Shown here piece after piece: positions 5,833 to 13,308 of a DNA stretch of 14,528 nucleotides; position 1 is the stretch's first letter, and each line of letters starts with the position of its first letter. The stretch is taken from positions 1 through 14,528 of the forward strand of contig JAUIHA010000006.1 in the NCBI GenBank assembly GCA_030432505.1, given 5' to 3'. The position numbers and the translations under genes are program-made. Below the pieces are notes generated by a model that was not told the DNA's origin, ran no database searches, and saw only the letters and a list, made by a program, of their open reading frames with translations. This DNA is from a bacterium. Its GTDB lineage: Bacteria; Babelota; Babeliae; Babelales; RVW-14.

Positions 5833-8037
5833 ATGAAGAATGTTAAATCGTTTCCTCAGCAGATTTTTTCTCGATTAACGCTGGTTATTCCTGCGTTACT
5901 CAGTGTTGCTGCTATTTTGTTTTATTTGCCATCACTTCGTTATGGCTTCATGTTTGATGATTTGCCGACAATTGTTGAATATCGTCATATCCAATTTTTT
6001 AATCCTTGGGAACAGTTCTTTTCAAATTCACGTTGGATATCACGTATTATGCATCAATTGTTGTATAAGTGGTATGGAGCAACTCCAATGCCATACCGCG
6101 TGGTGAATTTATCCATGCATGTGATATCTGGAATCTTGATGTTTGCCTTGGTTTACAATGTTTGTAAACGCCTTCAAAATAATGAGTTTTTGCAAAAACA
6201 AGCATTATTGTTTTCAAGCTTGGCAACAGGTTTATTCCTCCTGCACCCGGTGCAAACACAAACGGTTACATACATTACACAAATGAGTTTGGAAGGCTTA
6301 GTTGTTCTGTTTACATTTGCTATTTTACTGACGTATTTCTTTGCAGCAAAGGTTGCACGTGGAAATGCAAAGATTGGTCTGTATGCACTATCATACGTGT
6401 TGGCATTGTTTGCTGCAGGGACAAAAGAAATTATTGTAACGTTACCATTTTTACTTGTTTTATTTGATTGGTTTTTGGTTTCAGAAGGGCAGTGGCATTC
6501 ATTTAAAAAACGTATTCCACTCATGATGGTTTTCTTTTTAATGCTTGGCGTTGTCTTTAATAAACTTGGTGCTATTCGTCCAAAAGCAATTGTACAGGCA
6601 GCAACTACGCCAGTCATGAACAATCGTGGAAACCGGTTGACTGAAAAACCTACTGAAAAAATTACTCCAGGAAGTTATGGGCGTTCGCAATTTAAGGTCA
6701 TTACGCATTACATGACAATCTTCTTTTGGCCATTTAATATCAGTTTTGATTATGACATGGTGCTTTCAAAAAAAATGACTGATTCTGATGTGTTATTTCC
6801 CCTACTCTTTCTTCTTTCAATTATTGCTTTGTGTTTGTATCTCTTTGTGAGAAATTTAGGAAGCCTGGTTGCATTCTCATTTGGCTGGTTTTTTATTGGT
6901 GTACTTCCACGAGCAAGTTTCTTCCCGGCCGTTGAGCTTGTGTGTGACTATAAAACTTATATTTCCTCGTTTGGAATGATGTTTTTATTAGCACTGATTG
7001 CAGTACATGTTATTAATTTTGTAGCGCAAAATTTTGATGTGCTGGTTTCAAAACAACAGCAAGTAGCCGCTGTTTTACTTCTTCTTGTTGGTGCTGGGTA
7101 TGCATCAAAAGTGCGTAATAAGGTATGGAGTAGTGAGTTGTTGTTTTGGAAAGATTGTATTGAGAATGCGCCAAAAAAAGCACGAGCATGGAACAACTAC
7201 GCGGTGGCATTGTGGGAGACTGGTTCAATTGATAATGCCATTAAGAGTTTTAATAAAGCTTCAGAGTGTGACCCAACCTATGGTGAACCTCACGTTAATC
7301 TTGGAACAATTTATCAAATTTCAGGGAAAAAAGATTTAGCCTTTGAGCATTACAAAAAAGCTGTTGAATCTGGAGAAGGGCATCCTCAGTTGTACTTTAA
7401 TTTGGCGGTACTTCATTCAAGTAATGATAACCAGCTTTCTGCTGAATATTGTTTTAAAGAAGCAATCAAGCTGAGACCATATTATTCAGCAGCTCATGCG
7501 CAATTGGGTAAATTATATCAACAACAAAAGAGAATGGATAAGGCACTTGCTTCGTATGAAAAAGGATTGAGTCTTGATCCTAATAATAAAGAACTTCGCT
7601 ACTTATGTGCGTATGCGTATCATGACTCAGGTAATATTGATCAAGCAATTAAAAACTTTGAGTTAATTGATAAAGGTTACTTGGAAACTGCATTTGTTCT
7701 TGGTTCATGCTATTACCAAAAACATAAATACGATAAAGCGTGTATAAATTTTGAAAAAGCATGCAGACGAGATAGTAATAACTTAACCTATGCATATAAT
7801 TATGCACAGGCATTGTTAAATTGTTCTCGCTTTAGAGAGGCAATACCATTTTATGAAAAATGTTTACATGATAAAAACACGTACGCGTTTGCACCCCTTC
7901 ATTTAGTGCGTTGTCTTGCAGAGGTTGGTAACACTACTCGAGCTCGAGTAGTTATTGATGATGTGTTACAGACATCTCCGCATGCACACATAAAAGAAGA
8001 AGCGCAACGCTTTAAAAATGTATTAAGGAACGCATGA
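5833..8037 (+). CDS. TMTC-like GT-C fold membrane glycosyltransferase with C-terminal TPR repeats (second paralogue), 734 aa
   Basis: This is a tandem paralogue of the preceding gene with the same architecture. A first membrane helix leads to LPSLRYGFMFDD (Asp42-Asp43), followed by FLLHPVQTQTVTYI (about 135-148), AAGTKE (194-199), NNRGN, ELVCDYKTYISSFG and RNKVWSS. Each of these blocks has a counterpart in the neighbour. TPR units occupy about 450-725 (for example NNYAVALWETGSIDNAIKSF). AGGAG lies six bases before the ATG, and the gene starts 34 bases after its paralogue. Its stop overlaps the isomerase start in ATGA, so translation of the two is likely coupled. The membrane half is closer to TMTC than to PMT/GT39, because of the FDD and HPV blocks and the fused TPR tail. 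The donor sugar and target proteins are unknown; a polyprenyl-phosphate mannose donor is an inference from the neighbouring isomerase. Confidence 0.8.
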   Translation: MKNVKSFPQQIFSRLTLVIPALLSVAAILFYLPSLRYGFMFDDLPTIVEYRHIQFFNPWEQFFSNSRWISRIMHQLLYKWYGATPMPYRVVNLSMHVISGILMFALVYNVCKRLQNNEFLQKQALLFSSLATGLFLLHPVQTQTVTYITQMSLEGLVVLFTFAILLTYFFAAKVARGNAKIGLYALSYVLALFAAGTKEIIVTLPFLLVLFDWFLVSEGQWHSFKKRIPLMMVFFLMLGVVFNKLGAIRPKAIVQAATTPVMNNRGNRLTEKPTEKITPGSYGRSQFKVITHYMTIFFWPFNISFDYDMVLSKKMTDSDVLFPLLFLLSIIALCLYLFVRNLGSLVAFSFGWFFIGVLPRASFFPAVELVCDYKTYISSFGMMFLLALIAVHVINFVAQNFDVLVSKQQQVAAVLLLLVGAGYASKVRNKVWSSELLFWKDCIENAPKKARAWNNYAVALWETGSIDNAIKSFNKASECDPTYGEPHVNLGTIYQISGKKDLAFEHYKKAVESGEGHPQLYFNLAVLHSSNDNQLSAEYCFKEAIKLRPYYSAAHAQLGKLYQQQKRMDKALASYEKGLSLDPNNKELRYLCAYAYHDSGNIDQAIKNFELIDKGYLETAFVLGSCYYQKHKYDKACINFEKACRRDSNNLTYAYNYAQALLNCSRFREAIPFYEKCLHDKNTYAFAPLHLVRCLAEVGNTTRARVVIDDVLQTSPHAHIKEEAQRFKNVLRNA

Positions 8038-9047
8038 TTTTAGAAGATATAAAAAAATGGCCCCTTAAGTTGGAACAAGGGGCCAAACTTGCTACAGAGT
8101 TTTATACACAGTACAAAGATCAACTTCCTCAAAGAGTGACCAAGATTGCCTTTTTGGGCATGGGTGGCTCAGGAGTAACAGGACGTATTTTAAAAACGTT
8201 TCTTGATCAAAAGTCGAAGGTAACAACCTTTATTGTTGATACCCCTGACATTCCTCCCTTTTTGGATAACGATACGTTGATTATTGCATCAACCTATTCG
8301 GGAAACACCTGGGAGACGCTTTCTGGTTTGCAGCAGGCGGTTGAAAAAGGGTTGCCAACAATGGTGCTTGCTCATGGTGGTCGGGCGCAACAATTGGCAA
8401 GTGAGCGCAATGTTCCGTTTCTAAAACTTGCTGAATCGGTGACGCCTCGCTCAGCGCTAGGAACCTTTATGGGTATTCTTCTCACGCTTTTTGATGATAT
8501 GGGTCTTTATCAAGGAAAGGCGCTTATTCAGGCATTTAGCAATCATGCCCAAGAGTATATGCCTGCATTTGCAGATGCCTCCTATTTTGATGATTTTTTG
8601 ACAACGGTTTCAGATTTGGAGTTTTTTCATACTTGGGGGATTAGCGGAGAAAGTGCTGCTTTTGCTTATAGGGCGCAAACCCAGTTTAACGAAAATAGTA
8701 AGGTGCAGGCGGTGACCTCGTTCTTTCCTGAATTATGCCATAATTTACTAGTTGGATTTACGGATATAGCCTCTAGGTCGGCTGTTCTCATTTTTCATAC
8801 AAGTTTTTTGACACCTAATCTGGAAAAAGCGGTTGAGGCAACTAGTGAAATTTTGCGAGAAAAGGGCGTAGATCTTTACAAACCGCCTATTTTAGGCGAT
8901 ACTTTTGAAGTACAGTTGTTTAATATGATTTTATGGGCCGATTTTGCTTCTTGTCATCTTGGGAAACGTCGCAATAGTGAACTGACTCCAGTGAAAATTA
9001 TTGATAGCTTGAAACAGCGACATAAGCAAAAAGGCATAGACGTCTAG
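8034..9047 (+). CDS. Bifunctional phosphoglucose/phosphomannose isomerase (SIS family), 337 aa
   Basis: This cytoplasmic enzyme interconverts fructose 6-phosphate with glucose 6-phosphate and with mannose 6-phosphate. Two SIS-type sugar isomerase regions are visible. The N-terminal glycine loop LGMGGSG is at 41-47, the phosphate-binding STYSGNTWET at 86-95 and the family block TPRSALG at 137-143 with Arg139. The C-terminal half carries FNENSKVQA and PELCHN at 232-237, with the expected catalytic Glu233 and His236 (usually PELNHN, so Asn is Cys here). The C-terminal TPVKIIDSLK block is typical of the family. Length matches the usual 300-350 residues. It overlaps the upstream TMTC-like gene by four bases. 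In this position its mannose 6-phosphate product could feed GDP-mannose and then lipid-linked mannose for the upstream transferases. It may also serve as the ordinary glycolytic isomerase of the cell. Confidence 0.9.
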   Translation: MILEDIKKWPLKLEQGAKLATEFYTQYKDQLPQRVTKIAFLGMGGSGVTGRILKTFLDQKSKVTTFIVDTPDIPPFLDNDTLIIASTYSGNTWETLSGLQQAVEKGLPTMVLAHGGRAQQLASERNVPFLKLAESVTPRSALGTFMGILLTLFDDMGLYQGKALIQAFSNHAQEYMPAFADASYFDDFLTTVSDLEFFHTWGISGESAAFAYRAQTQFNENSKVQAVTSFFPELCHNLLVGFTDIASRSAVLIFHTSFLTPNLEKAVEATSEILREKGVDLYKPPILGDTFEVQLFNMILWADFASCHLGKRRNSELTPVKIIDSLKQRHKQKGIDV

Positions 9048-9060
9048 TCGAGGTTGAAAC

Positions 9061-9270
9061 ATGAAAAAAGATATTCATCCACAAGTGAATGAAGTTACCG
9101 CTCGATGTGTTTGTGGTACGAGTTTTGATACAATCACTACACTCAAAAAGATTGAGCTTGATATCTGCTCCGGTTGCCATCCTCTTTTCACCGGAACTCA
9201 AAAATTTATTGATACCGCTGGTCGTATTGAAAAATTCCAAAAGCGTTATGCTAAAAAAGGTGGTAAATAG
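9061..9270 (+). CDS. rpmE: 50S ribosomal protein L31 (zinc-binding form)
   Basis: This is the large-subunit ribosomal protein L31, which helps bridge the subunits near the central protuberance. The 69-residue length and the opening MKKDIHP, central CSGCHPLFTG and C-terminal GRIEKFQKRY are characteristic. Cys16, Cys18, Cys36 and Cys39 form the zinc-binding set of the C+ type, so this is not the zinc-independent YkgM-like paralogue. GAGG lies seven bases before the ATG. The gene begins 13 bases after the isomerase stop and is followed after 39 bases by the release factor gene, so it is probably read from the same transcript. A link between rpmE and prfA is common in bacteria. Confidence 0.96.
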   Translation: MKKDIHPQVNEVTARCVCGTSFDTITTLKKIELDICSGCHPLFTGTQKFIDTAGRIEKFQKRYAKKGGK

Positions 9271-9309
9271 TAACAGATACTGTTACGAAAATGTTGGGAG
9301 TGATATTGC

Positions 9310-10383
9310 ATGCTGGACTGGGGTTCTTTACAACAAGAATATGACAAGCTTATAGAACAGCTTGCAAATCCTTCTCTCAATCAAAATGAACGCATAGAGC
9401 TTCAAAAAAAATCTTCTCAGTATGGTCAGCTTCTTGAATTTCATAACGAAATTTCTTCGTTAGAAAAAGAAATTGTAGAGCAAACAAAAGAAGCTGATGC
9501 TGAAGAAGGTGAACTCAAAGAGCTGTATCTTGAAGAGATACAGACCAACAAGAAACAACTCAAAGAATTACAAAAACAACTTGATGACCTTTTGTACCCT
9601 GCAGATGAACGTAACCAACGTTCAGTGTATCTAGAAATTCGTTCTGGAGCAGGTGGGCAAGAGGCCGCTCTTTTTGCTGCAGACCTTTTTAAGATGTATT
9701 CAAACTATGCAACATCTAAAAACTGGTCAGTTTCTATTGTTGAATTAAATGAAACAGACATTGGTGGTTATAGTAAAATTATTGCCCACATCAAGGGTAA
9801 GAATGTATTTAAACACCTTAAGTTTGAGTCTGGTGTGCATCGTGTTCAACGTGTTCCAAAAACGGAAACACAGGGTCGTGTACATACATCAACAGTAACT
9901 GTTGCGGTTCTTCCTGAAGTTGAAGATGTTGAGATTGATATTCAACCAAAAGATTTACGTATTGATGTGTACCGCGCAAGTGGTGCGGGTGGTCAGCACG
10001 TAAATACAACAGACTCTGCTGTGCGTATTACGCACATTCCAACCGGTACTGTTGTTACCTGCCAAGATGAACGTTCACAAATTAAGAACAAAGCAAAAGC
10101 AATGAAAGTTCTTAAAGCGCGTATTTACGAAGCTGAGCGTGAGCGTAAAGAAGCTGAGATGAGTGAAAAGCGTAAGAAGCAAGTTGGTGGTGGTGACCGT
10201 TCTGAAAAAATTCGTACGTACAATTATCCTCAAAACCGTATTACCGATCATCGTGTTGGTGTAACGCTTAAAAAGCTTGATATCGTGATGCAAGGTTATC
10301 TTGATGATCTTCTTGATCCTCTTATGGAATGGGAACTTACTGAGCGTAGAAAGCAAGGTTCTTTATTCGAGCAGGATGCCTAA
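9310..10383 (+). CDS. prfA: Peptide chain release factor 1
   Basis: Release factor 1 recognises UAA and UAG stop codons in the ribosomal A site and triggers hydrolysis of peptidyl-tRNA. The 357-residue length is normal. The N-terminal third (about 1-95) is the helical domain. [12 protein letters not shown] at 112-123 marks the family core. The codon-recognition tripeptide is PKT at 183-185, of the RF1 PxT type and not the RF2 SPF. The catalytic loop [16 protein letters not shown] contains Gly227-Gly228-Gln229. GGGAG lies about nine bases before the ATG. The methyltransferase gene prmC/hemK, often next to prfA, does not follow; a long intergenic region does. The gene closes the five-gene run that starts with the TMTC-like proteins. 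Confidence 0.97.
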   Translation: MLDWGSLQQEYDKLIEQLANPSLNQNERIELQKKSSQYGQLLEFHNEISSLEKEIVEQTKEADAEEGELKELYLEEIQTNKKQLKELQKQLDDLLYPADERNQRSVYLEIRSGAGGQEAALFAADLFKMYSNYATSKNWSVSIVELNETDIGGYSKIIAHIKGKNVFKHLKFESGVHRVQRVPKTETQGRVHTSTVTVAVLPEVEDVEIDIQPKDLRIDVYRASGAGGQHVNTTDSAVRITHIPTGTVVTCQDERSQIKNKAKAMKVLKARIYEAERERKEAEMSEKRKKQVGGGDRSEKIRTYNYPQNRITDHRVGVTLKKLDIVMQGYLDDLLDPLMEWELTERRKQGSLFEQDA

Positions 10384-10442
10384 TATTTAATAAGCTATTG
10401 TCTTTAATTCTTTTACTCATTAATTCTTATTCTCTGTGTATG

Positions 10443-10467
10443 CTATTCTATTAAAAATAGTAGTTTT
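10443..10467 (+). terminator. Weak AT-rich hairpin after release factor 1
   Basis: CTATT (10448-10452) pairs with AATAG (10456-10460) across three bases. The stem can be extended by CTA/TAG with a two-base bulge and is followed by TTTT. It has almost no GC, so it is a poor terminator, but it is the best one seen after the operon. Confidence 0.25.
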
Positions 10468-10480
10468 ATAATTGTAATGC

Positions 10481-10507
10481 TTGATTGTGATATCGGTTAC
10501 GTATACG
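10481..10507 (+). promoter_or_regulatory. Promoter candidate TTGATT-N15-TATACG before the 284-aa secreted protein
   Basis: TTGATT (10481-10486) is followed after 15 bases by TATACG (10502-10507), or after 17 bases by TACGTA. Both -10 choices lie in the palindrome at 10497-10510. An isolated perfect TATAAT at 10467-10472 is an alternative, but no -35 goes with it. In either case the transcript leader would contain the whole palindromic repeat. Confidence 0.3.
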
Positions 10508-10510
10508 TAA
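10497..10510. promoter_or_regulatory. 14-bp perfect palindrome TTACGTATACGTAA (candidate operator)
   Basis: TTACGTATACGTAA is its own reverse complement. It sits over the possible -10 region, immediately upstream of the palindromic repeat and about 100 bases before the secreted protein gene. It could be a protein-binding site or simply a flank of the repeat element. Confidence 0.35.
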
Positions 10511-10512
10511 GA

Positions 10513-10595
10513 TGTCACCCCGGACTCCGATCCGGGGTCCAAGTATAACTCTACAAGGAAAAATATTTGGATCCTGAATCAAGCTTAGGATGACA
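10513..10595. repeat. 83-bp composite palindromic repeat (two inverted hairpin units, BIME/MITE-like)
   Basis: The element begins TGTCA and ends TGACA. The left unit has a perfect eight-base stem, ACCCCGGA/TCCGGGGT (10517-10524 and 10531-10538). The right unit has ATCCTGA/TTAGGAT (10571-10577 and 10585-10591) with one G-T pair. The left unit read backwards (GGACCCCGGATCGGAGTC...) matches the right unit (GGATCCTGAATCAAGC...), so they are two diverged copies in inverted orientation, separated by about 28 bases. Units reading TCATCCTGAGCTTGATTCAGG are familiar as dispersed intergenic palindromes in some low-complexity bacterial genomes. The element ends five bases before the ribosome binding site of the next gene, so it forms most of that leader. 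Confidence 0.7.
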
Positions 10596-10608
10596 ACAAA
10601 GGAGTGGT

Positions 10609-11463
10609 ATGTCTAAATTATTAAAAGCAATACTCGTATTGAGTGTTGCTATTTTTTCTATGAATCTTCAAGCAAATGATGTTCCATATTCAGTTAAAAT
10701 TTTTCAGCAGAGATTAATGGTTGGAAAGGTCTTGTCATCTGAAGTTTTTGCTCTTATGACTGCTATTTATGAGAAGTATGGAGAGAGATTTCTAAGTAAG
10801 CAATTAGTGTCAAGCTACTATGCTAACGAAGGATCAGCTGTTGCATATCTTGAGCGTTCAGATTATGGATTTGAGCAGGGAACAGAAAAAGTGCTCGATG
10901 CAATCAAGGGTAAAGAGTTAAATTATTTATCAATTCATTTAATTATTTTCTTCATTGCCATTGCAAATGATGATGTTGCTTTGCTTAAGTTTTTGTGGGC
11001 TTCAATGCAGAAAGTTTCTAGTGTATTTCATTTTAATATTTTATTAGATGAAAAAGAAAGTCTGCTTTCATGGGCGTTGCAACAAGTTAGAGTAGATTCT
11101 GTTGAAAAATCAAAAATATCTGTATTGTGTGGAAGGGTTGCTCAATTTTTATTTGAGCATAAAGCACGTTTACAAGAGTGTGGTTGGGAAAATGATGATC
11201 GCATAAAAGATCATTTCAGAAAAGTTTTACTCTTCAGCCCTGCAATGGCTGACTACATCTACGAAGTTGCTAAAGCGAAAAATCTATGGAAAGCATATAA
11301 ACTGGCAAATGTAGCACGGGATCTTGCTCAAAAGTATCAACCTAATGATAATCCTAGAAATGATAATCAACAACAAGAAAACCCAGGGCTATGGAAAAGC
11401 TTTTGTGGTTGGATGCAACAGTTTAAAGATCTTGCCTCTTCTAACCCTACAGATTACGATTAG
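10609..11463 (+). CDS. Secreted protein of unknown function, 284 aa
   Basis: I do not recognise this family. A clear signal peptide (MSKLLKAILVLSVAIFSMN, cleavage probably after LQA at residue 22) shows export. The mature part looks mainly helical. The stretch AIANDDVALLKFLWASM, then ESLLSWALQQ and VAQFLFEHKARLQECG, has the rhythm of worn-down ankyrin repeats, but no unit matches the consensus well, so this is only a suggestion. The C-terminus has an Asn/Gln/Asp-rich linker (NDNPRNDNQQQENPG) followed by a short amphipathic end. GGAG lies five bases before the ATG, directly downstream of the palindromic repeat. No terminator separates it clearly from the nucleoside transporter downstream. As a secreted protein in what seems to be a host-associated bacterium it may be an effector or envelope protein; this is inference. 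Confidence 0.75.
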   Translation: MSKLLKAILVLSVAIFSMNLQANDVPYSVKIFQQRLMVGKVLSSEVFALMTAIYEKYGERFLSKQLVSSYYANEGSAVAYLERSDYGFEQGTEKVLDAIKGKELNYLSIHLIIFFIAIANDDVALLKFLWASMQKVSSVFHFNILLDEKESLLSWALQQVRVDSVEKSKISVLCGRVAQFLFEHKARLQECGWENDDRIKDHFRKVLLFSPAMADYIYEVAKAKNLWKAYKLANVARDLAQKYQPNDNPRNDNQQQENPGLWKSFCGWMQQFKDLASSNPTDYD

Positions 11464-11503
11464 TAACTTTTTATTTCACAAACACATTTTTCTTTTTTTG
11501 CGG

Positions 11504-11525
11504 TATAGTGTCTGAACAATGTTCA
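11504..11525 (+). promoter_or_regulatory. -10 candidate TATAGT followed by 13-bp palindrome TGAACAATGTTCA
   Basis: TATAGT (11504-11509) lies 49 bases before the transporter start. No good -35 box is found at the usual distance. The palindrome TGAACA-A-TGTTCA (11513-11525) falls where transcription would begin, a typical place for a repressor site. A nucleoside-responsive regulator is conceivable, but nothing in the window encodes one. Confidence 0.35.
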
Positions 11526-11558
11526 AATGTTTAGTTCTTTTTTAAGAAAGGATTCACT

Positions 11559-12782
11559 GTGCAGACACTTATGTCATGGCTATGTGCTGATGGTCGTTAT
11601 CTAAGTTTGATTGGTATTTTCGCAATTTTAGGTGTTGCGTTTTTATCTTCAAACAACAAATCAAGAGTCAATGTTCGTATGATTTTTAGCGCGCTATTGA
11701 TTCAGTTTGCACTTGCGTTTCTGATTTTAAAAACAGACATTGGTATTGCAATTTTTTCTGCTATTTCTCGAGGCTTTGAGCAATTGTATCAATTTGCAGA
11801 TGCAGGTTCAAAATTTGTTTTTGGTAACCTGACTAATATTTCAGGTCCATGGGGCGTCATATTTATTATCAAGGTTATTCCAACCATTATTTTCTTTGGT
11901 GCGTTAATGGCATTGCTATTCCACCTTGGTATTGTGCAGATTTTTGTAAAAGTTGCAGCAATGATTATTCGTCCGGTACTGGGGACTTCTGGTGCAGAAA
12001 CGCTTGCTACTGTGGCAAACAGTATGCTTGGACAAACAGAAGCGCCGCTACTTATTAAAAATTACCTTGCTCGTATGACAGATTCAGAAATCTTAGTGGT
12101 TATGGTTGCAGGAATGGGGACACTCAGTGGTTCGCTCTTGGCAGTGTATGGTAGCATGGGTGTACCAATACAGCACTTGCTTTCAGCATCAATTATTGCA
12201 ATTCCTGGCTCAATTTTAATTGCAAAGATTCTTATGCCTGAAACAGGCAACCCTGAAACAATGGGTGGAAACTCTGTAAGCATGAAGCGTGAAACAAAAA
12301 ATGTACTTGATGCAATTTCAACAGGAACTAGCGATGGTATGAGACTAGCAGCAAACGTTGCGGCAATGCTTATTGCATTTATCAGTATCATGGCGCTTGT
12401 TGACTCCATTCTTTTGTGGGGTCTTGGTTATTCTCTCAATGACATTTTTGCACGTGCGTTTTACTGGGTTGCATACTTAATTGGTGTTTCTCCTGCTGAT
12501 CGTGCGCTTGCAGGAACACTTCTTGGACAAAAAGTAGTAATCAATGAGTTTGTTGCCTATTCAACATTTGTTGGTGCTGAAATGACTGCACGTACTAAAA
12601 TTCTTTTAACCTATGCGCTTGCAGGGTTTTCAAACTTTTCATGCATTGGTATTCAGATTGGTGGGATTGGTGCATTGTGCCCAGAAAAACGTCACACCCT
12701 TACACGCCTTGGTCTTAAAGCGCTTCTTGGAGGAACGTTGGTGAACTGGTTAAGCGCGTGTATTGCTGGTCTTCTCGTTTAA
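11559..12782 (+). CDS. nupC: Concentrative nucleoside transporter (CNT/NupC family), 407 aa
   Basis: This inner-membrane symporter takes up nucleosides using an ion gradient. Diagnostic blocks are MLGQTEAPLLIKNYL, with Gly158-Gln159-Thr160-Glu161, INEFVAY with Glu330, and GFSNFSCIGIQIGGIGALCPEKR with Asn359. In the Vibrio cholerae structure the corresponding Gln-Thr-Glu, Glu332, Asn368 and Ser371 contact the nucleoside. Here the Ser371 position (three residues after the Asn) is Cys362, unlike the usual NFSS or NLSS. Length and the many hydrophobic segments fit the roughly 400-residue bacterial members. Translation starts at a GTG, supported by AAAGGA seven bases upstream; the later ATG at codon 5 lacks such a site. 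Coupling ion and exact substrate range cannot be read here. The gene fits an organism that lives on host nucleosides. The symbol is by family and may not mark orthology with E. coli NupC. Confidence 0.93.
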   Translation: MQTLMSWLCADGRYLSLIGIFAILGVAFLSSNNKSRVNVRMIFSALLIQFALAFLILKTDIGIAIFSAISRGFEQLYQFADAGSKFVFGNLTNISGPWGVIFIIKVIPTIIFFGALMALLFHLGIVQIFVKVAAMIIRPVLGTSGAETLATVANSMLGQTEAPLLIKNYLARMTDSEILVVMVAGMGTLSGSLLAVYGSMGVPIQHLLSASIIAIPGSILIAKILMPETGNPETMGGNSVSMKRETKNVLDAISTGTSDGMRLAANVAAMLIAFISIMALVDSILLWGLGYSLNDIFARAFYWVAYLIGVSPADRALAGTLLGQKVVINEFVAYSTFVGAEMTARTKILLTYALAGFSNFSCIGIQIGGIGALCPEKRHTLTRLGLKALLGGTLVNWLSACIAGLLV

Positions 12783-12798
12783 ATTGATATAAGACATC

Positions 12799-13239
12799 AT
12801 GAAGACTATTACGTTATTATTTTTATGCGTGAGCATTATTTTTCAGGGGACTCTTTTTGCAGGGTTCCCTCCTCGACCTGTGGAGCCAAAAGAAGAGCTT
12901 AATCCCTTTGAAAGGGATAGAGTACAGCTTTGTTGGCAGCAAGCAGGGGGATCTAAGGTAGTCTTTTTTAAGTTACTACTTCAAGCAGAAATTGAAAAAC
13001 CAACTGATATAACAGCAATGATTTTACCTAAGTCGTTAAGCTTAAATATTTCTGGAGTACCTAAGGGTAATGCGAGATTGAAAGCTTTAAAGCAAGCTGT
13101 TCAAGCCTTTCTTGAAATTACAAATCAAATTATGCAAAAAAATTATAGCTTAAAAGGCTCAAAGTCATTTGAAGATCACCTTTGTAATTTGAGTGGCCAA
13201 CTTTTATGCGATGCTGGTATATGCGGTGAACAGTATTAA
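12799..13239 (+). CDS. Small secreted protein of unknown function, 146 aa
   Basis: I do not recognise this protein. It starts with a signal peptide (MKTITLLFLCVSIIFQGTLF, cleavage probably after the next Ala, residue 21). A proline-rich beginning (GFPPRPVEPKEELNPFERD) follows. The mature chain has cysteines at LCWQQ, HLCNL, LLCDAG and GICGEQY. Three of these cluster near the C-terminus and could form disulfides after export. It begins 16 bases after the transporter stop and ends just before a strong terminator, so it is probably the last gene of the transporter transcript. The ribosome site is weak (ATAAGA). Codon use looks like that of its neighbours. Confidence 0.75.
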   Translation: MKTITLLFLCVSIIFQGTLFAGFPPRPVEPKEELNPFERDRVQLCWQQAGGSKVVFFKLLLQAEIEKPTDITAMILPKSLSLNISGVPKGNARLKALKQAVQAFLEITNQIMQKNYSLKGSKSFEDHLCNLSGQLLCDAGICGEQY

Positions 13240-13270
13240 ACTGTTTCCTTTTTAAAATTTCTTAAAAATA

Positions 13271-13308
13271 GGTGATTAGTCGTTAAAATTGACTAATCAC
13301 CCTTTTTT
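13271..13308 (+). terminator. Strong intrinsic terminator after the nupC unit
   Basis: GGTGATTAGTC (13271-13281) and GACTAATCACC (13291-13301) form a perfect 11-bp stem with a nine-base loop, followed by C and six T. It is the clearest terminator in the window and ends the unit containing the transporter and the 146-aa protein. Confidence 0.9.

Noticed and set aside
6174..6623. 149-codon minus-strand open frame inside the second TMTC-like gene
   Set aside because: It is antisense to a well-conserved membrane domain, has no recognisable domain and no ribosome site.
10477..10548. Small open frame (23 codons) over the palindromic repeat, containing HPGLRSGVQ
   Set aside because: This peptide is the usual accidental translation of such repeats. 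It has no ribosome site and overlaps the candidate promoter.
10609..11463. Calling the 284-aa secreted protein an ankyrin-repeat protein
   Set aside because: Only loose spacing resembles ankyrin units. The TPLH and GADVN consensus positions are missing, so I kept it as unknown.
12062..12409. 115-codon minus-strand open frame inside the nucleoside transporter gene
   Set aside because: It is the antisense shadow of a strongly conserved transporter region.
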